Shown piece after piece: positions 62,301 through 64,000 of a stretch of 64,000 bases of DNA. Source of the stretch: Clostridia bacterium. GTDB taxonomy: Bacteria > Bacillota > Clostridia > Oscillospirales > CAG-272. Within the stretch, counting starts at the first letter, position 1, and every line of letters begins with the position of its first letter. A model generated the notes under the pieces. The model searched no databases. It saw nothing but the letters and a program-made list of their open reading frames with translations, and was not told where the DNA came from. Where the stretch lies: the NCBI GenBank assembly GCA_900767415.1, contig CAAFYZ010000031.1, forward strand, positions 30,198-94,197, in the 5' to 3' direction. The translations under genes and the position numbers were made by a program.

Positions 62301-63895
62301 TTCCCGCCACCTTCGATTCGTACCTTGTTGATTACACGTGGGATCTTTACGACGAAAAGGGAAGAGTCAAAGAGACCAAGACGAGAAAGGTCGAGGCATA
62401 CGGTGCCGGCGCCTTCGCCGGGATCGACACGCTCACCGAGATCCGCGTCACGGCGAATGCGGGAACCTTCTTCGTCCTTGACGGCGTTCTTTACGCCGAC
62501 GTCGCGGACGGGTATCATCTCGTTCAGTACCCCGCGAACCGCGGCGGCGAGACCTATGCGACGAAAAACGGGACCGTTTCGGTCGGTGCCCGCGCGTTTG
62601 AAGGCGTGAAGAACCTTCAGACCGTCGAATTTTCCTATACCGTAAAGCGCATCGGCGCATACGCCTTCTATCGGGCGAGCGCGAAGAATTATATCTTCAA
62701 CAGCGTCGAAGCCCCCTGTCTTCTTTCCGAGTACGTCGATACCGCGACCCTTTCGGATTCTTCGCTTTCGGACGCACAGGTGCTGAAGGTCATCTTCGGT
62801 CAGTCCACCGCGTCGAATCCGTCGATCGAATCCACCGTCTTTTATGCGAACTTCTATGACTATGTCGCGAAGAGAATCTACAAAGACATCTTCCATCCGG
62901 ACTTTTTCAATTCCAAGGATTTCGGTCTTCATCTGACGGTACCGAAGAACGGTACGGGATATGACACCGAGATTTGGACGAACTTCTTCGGCGATATCCG
63001 GAAGACCTCAGAGATCCTGCCGGACAGCACCACGCACGAGGCGTTCGACGCCATCGACGAGATGAAGAATTACTCTCTCGACGATATCCGCGGCGCACAG
63101 ACGCTCGCCGCGCTCGAAGAGGTCGGCACGAAGATTCTTGCCGCCCGCCGCGCGTACAACAAGGTGACCACGACGGATCAGCTGGCTCTTTGCGCAGAGC
63201 GGTATACCGCGCTTCTTGCGTACGAGGGTGCTCTCCGTGATGCGAAGGCGAGACTCGGTTCTCCCGTCGAGGTGAAGGAGCTGAATCTCTCCTCGGTACC
63301 GAACAAGATCCGTTACAACGTCGGCGAGACCTTCGACCCGACCGGCATGGTCATCAAGGTGATCTATGAAGACGAGTCGGAAGTGATTCTTTCGGAAGGC
63401 AGTTACACCCCTGACCGCACCGTGCTTCGGGCGGGCGACGAGGCCGTGACGATGTCCTATACCGACAGAGGGAAGACCTATACCGTCACGGTCCGGGTCA
63501 ACGTACAGGGCAGCGACCCGACGGTCGAAGCGACGCCCCTGCCCGCTCCGAGCGTCACCGTCTCGGAAGACGGTACCGCTACGTGGGCACCCGTTGCGGG
63601 TGCTGTCGGTTACCGTTACCGCATTGACGGCGGAGACGAGATGACCACGGCGGAGACGTCGGTAAAACTTGCCGACGGGCAGAAGATCACGGTAATCGCG
63701 ATCGGCGACGGAACGGAACACACGGACAGTGTCGCCTCGCAGGAGGTCACATACACCGCGAAAGCACCCGAGCCGGAGAAGAAGGGACTGCCCGCATGGG
63801 CGATCGTCCTGATCTCGGTCGGCGGTGTCGCGGTCGTCGGCGGCGGAGCCGCTTTCGTATGGTTCTTCCTTCGGAAAAAGAAATCAGGAAGGTAA
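56309..63895 (+). CDS. Cell-surface S8 (subtilisin-like) protease fused to BspA-type LRRs
   Basis: A 2528-residue exported protein. A signal peptide (to ~38) and a propeptide-like region (to ~195) precede the S8 catalytic domain, with D211 (AILDTGLDY), H280 (SHGTHVAGIVAG) and S633 (GTSMAAPNMAG) all present and a PA domain inserted at about 480-580, as in lactocepin/C5a peptidases. Fn3-like domains follow to ~1270, a BIG2-like domain lies at about 1285-1370, LRR_5 repeats at about 1375-2135, a helical segment near 2235-2320 and Ig/Fn3-like domains to ~2480. A C-terminal membrane helix (AIVLISVGGVAVVGGGAAFVWF) with RKKKSGR replaces LPXTG. GGAGG precedes ATG 56309. Confidence 0.93.
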   Translation: MKKSKLRLLASALVSLVLLASVLLGAAASAYMAPASALGTSGKLTEVGNIDLDEIRRQFLSDEVKTTERFTYEGDRWVIVELEGESLYDLYKKSEGYADFAAYCASDEAQAAKTALEKKHAAFRDELNAAGISYTYKYSYTTLTNGLALRVSAADGKALSLREGVAGVYFSERYAVPKVAVTNNANVYTTGIYNATGITYKGEGMVVAILDTGLDYTHEAFANMPLAPAWNKAEVARRMAAASLFYANAGADDVYYNSKVPFAYDYADDDADVFPQYSSHGTHVAGIVAGKSSYVVNKETRETFLGVAPEAQLVIAKVFTDNLENDGIGGANSIDILAAVSDCTALGVDVINMSLGSSAGFSDEKSDEFTNSVYAKVKETGISLVVAASNDYSSGYGGGHGTNLASNPDSGTVGSPSTYDSALSVASINGQKASYIFANNNEDQVAFITESSDENGNPYDFVDQLYRQTGKDKSEKLNYKYVVVGGVGRVTNYTAQIKKELKNKDGYDGTIALVRRGDITFAEKVQNAMAAGADACIVYNNLSGTIRMSLGEVDNPIPTCSISMDAAKTFVENAKRNVGSVTIGADLKAGPFMSDFSSWGPTPNLRLKPEITAHGGEITSAVAGGYDIYSGTSMAAPNMAGAIALLRQHLKETTGLSGTALAARVNQVLMSTATIALNEEGNPYSPRKQGAGLAGIRDAIESESYITVSDGKGGVLDKTKIELLDDKQKTGVYEFLFTVNNITDKDATYLPKTYVMTETLAADGKTVAEKAHLLTDSTVTYAVDGAALEGALTVPASGSVTVSVKITLGAEGRKYLDESFENGMYVEGFVSLGATGDTKVTVGLPYLAFYGDWNDAPLFDYSQYEIAESEKDTGIPPEDKLVASAAATRIIGRYHNDKYIIPMGTYIYTLDESDVQIYPDPDKIAMSIFDTANNHTIYELYMVYAGLLRGAAYMDIQIKDSATGDVIFTQRKENVSKSYAAGGANTGSPILMEISPKEWGLVNNGTYLVSMKGELDYPGGENPERNTFDFQFTIDYEAPRATDYRIRYEAYTENKQTKYRIYMDIDVFDNQYVQDVMPCYIREEADGSKTLTLVTDKPIPVYGEKGKVSTVSFEITDIYEEYVKTGKLYIAVEDYALNQSTFVVDLSSALGDTEDVTLNEDDLLHKTGIVKTNNDEAKTPYPVYELTLAPNQYYKPSLSATADSRIVHNLTWNIKDGGEHLLTKNEEIFALSESDGKITMQLVYTQNAGTENESTRIYAEVDLKIEGEAKPSPVAEKLVFASATDGSYCVVDLNSAAEVTLYPNMEIPLAVSASPWYVTDLDLTYSSSNDGVVSVGADGTIKTHKKGTAYITVTAEGYDRLKKTVKVTVESEFRVTNYTLYGYYGGEECKIPDDLNITYLDEDCFKDNKTVKKIILPKSLTQIPNNAFSGCENLEEIFIPSQCATVGNAAFANCRKLTTVNLGMFADRNGNVSDVFNGTITIGKEAFKGCTSLAVIGNQKRLTSIGREAFSGCTSLTALDLTELRVAGVGAFAYCTSLDALTFSENTAISESMFLGCTNLRTLQYPGNSMASGAFNGCRRLSEITFTSQNFNGFGALCLAGTGLRTVTLPAGSYSIGSGAFSDCTSLTSVVLSAGTHLLPGTEPAFDGCRKFTAFTVPTENTFHAEADGVLYNKEMTELVAVPYAKTSYSVPASVTSLAAGVFAGNTTLTEFDLSGFTSVGAYAFAGCSNLRTVTLPASMTVLPERIFSGCGKLATVNGLEHIEKIDAGAFSACSSLGALSMDHLTELGEKAFYSAQITSLTAPLLAKVGKDAFRLSSLNTAAFPQLTDIGSYAFAQMPALTSATLGAVSSMGECAFYGSSNLASVSFADGTTLIGDYAFYSLTKLATATLPDSVKLIGSTAFAGTAITEINLAGVKTVSENAFAYCEKLATVNLPAATSIGDLAFAGTALTAIDLPSAVSVGACAFLKAPLTSVSFGALRTVGERAFYGTKLSVLTLPATFDSYLVDYTWDLYDEKGRVKETKTRKVEAYGAGAFAGIDTLTEIRVTANAGTFFVLDGVLYADVADGYHLVQYPANRGGETYATKNGTVSVGARAFEGVKNLQTVEFSYTVKRIGAYAFYRASAKNYIFNSVEAPCLLSEYVDTATLSDSSLSDAQVLKVIFGQSTASNPSIESTVFYANFYDYVAKRIYKDIFHPDFFNSKDFGLHLTVPKNGTGYDTEIWTNFFGDIRKTSEILPDSTTHEAFDAIDEMKNYSLDDIRGAQTLAALEEVGTKILAARRAYNKVTTTDQLALCAERYTALLAYEGALRDAKARLGSPVEVKELNLSSVPNKIRYNVGETFDPTGMVIKVIYEDESEVILSEGSYTPDRTVLRAGDEAVTMSYTDRGKTYTVTVRVNVQGSDPTVEATPLPAPSVTVSEDGTATWAPVAGAVGYRYRIDGGDEMTTAETSVKLADGQKITVIAIGDGTEHTDSVASQEVTYTAKAPEPEKKGLPAWAIVLISVGGVAVVGGGAAFVWFFLRKKKSGR

Positions 63896-63902
63896 ACCGG
63901 AT

Positions 63903-64000
63903 TTGAAACGCAACGCACACAAAAAAGTACTGACAATTCTCGTCCTGCTTCTGTCGCTCCTTGTCCTCTCCTCGTGCGGAGAGGACGGGGGCGGGAAGCC
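63903..64000 (+). CDS. Lipoprotein, 5' part only (runs off the window)
   Basis: Seven bases after the protease stop, TTG 63903 with AGGAAGG 10 nt upstream opens a frame that reads KRNAHKKVLTILVLLLSLLV then LSSC, a clean lipoprotein signal with lipobox, and continues acidic/Gly-rich to the edge. It shows that the gene set goes on and that another lipid-anchored product belongs to it. The function cannot be told from 32 codons. Confidence 0.75.
   Translation, partial: MKRNAHKKVLTILVLLLSLLVLSSCGEDGGGK

Noticed and set aside
57143..62932. 1929-codon open frame antisense to the protease-LRR gene
   Set aside because: Same reason: shadow of the sense repeats and codon bias.
1..64000. Insertion sequences, prophage, integrases, restriction or anti-phage genes
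   Set aside because: No transposase, integrase, phage structural or nuclease-type defence protein was seen in any supported frame.

Overview
The window looks like chromosome of an anaerobic, probably endospore-forming, GC-rich member of the Bacillota (class Clostridia, gut type). Evidence: class III (anaerobic) ribonucleotide reductase with its radical glycine, a PerR-rubrerythrin peroxide-defence unit, an FeoAB ferrous iron importer, the anaerobic glycerol-3-phosphate dehydrogenase-type three-gene set, both subunits of dipicolinate synthase (spore core), TTGACA/TATAAT promoters often with an extended -10, purine-rich Shine-Dalgarno sites, and many lipoprotein signal peptides and giant BspA-type leucine-rich-repeat surface proteins. 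No rRNA is present, so a finer placement is not possible. Coding DNA is GC-rich and intergenic DNA AT-rich; the long antisense open frames come from that codon bias and are not genes.

Layout. 0-2.6 kb: feoAB (minus). 2.9-5.3 kb: nrdD behind a promoter carrying two NrdR-like boxes. 5.4-7.5 kb: a dispersed-type palindromic repeat, a tRNA-dihydrouridine synthase and a convergent RluA-type pseudouridine synthase. 7.6-10.8 kb: glpA-like/glpB-like/DUF1667 operon. 10.8-12.9 kb: a 63-residue membrane protein and a Sel1-repeat protein. 12.9-17.3 kb (minus): DUF1854 + ABC exporter pair, then spoVFA-spoVFB. 17.6-19.9 kb: an autoregulated MarR gene and an AMP-forming acyl ligase. 20.2 kb: tRNA-Val(GAC). 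20.5-24.3 kb: a secreted polysaccharide-deacetylase-like protein and a Pro/Gly-repeat lipoprotein. 24.5-27.4 kb (minus): an M16C zinc protease. 27.5-32.7 kb: SPFH protein + small ribbon-helix-helix protein, perR-rbr, a CrtO-like acyltransferase + lipid kinase, and a GMP synthase that lacks the glutaminase domain.

33.4-64.0 kb is the distinctive part. A 2659-residue LRR lipoprotein with a roughly 255-nt leader is followed by a 396-bp gap full of nested hairpins and two copies of a 49-nt repeat. Then comes a same-strand, tightly spaced run of genes that continues past the right edge: a membrane protein with a Gly/Asp/Ser-rich linker, a MoxR AAA+ ATPase, a DUF58 protein, two VWA membrane proteins, a 944-residue LRR lipoprotein, an 1111-residue Ig-like/helical lipoprotein, a 2528-residue subtilisin-like protease fused to LRRs and anchored by a C-terminal helix, and the start of another lipoprotein. 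MoxR/DUF58/BatA clusters are known; their direct linkage to a set of giant exported LRR, lipoprotein and protease products is the best candidate here for an undescribed envelope-assembly or protein-maturation system. That functional reading is inference.
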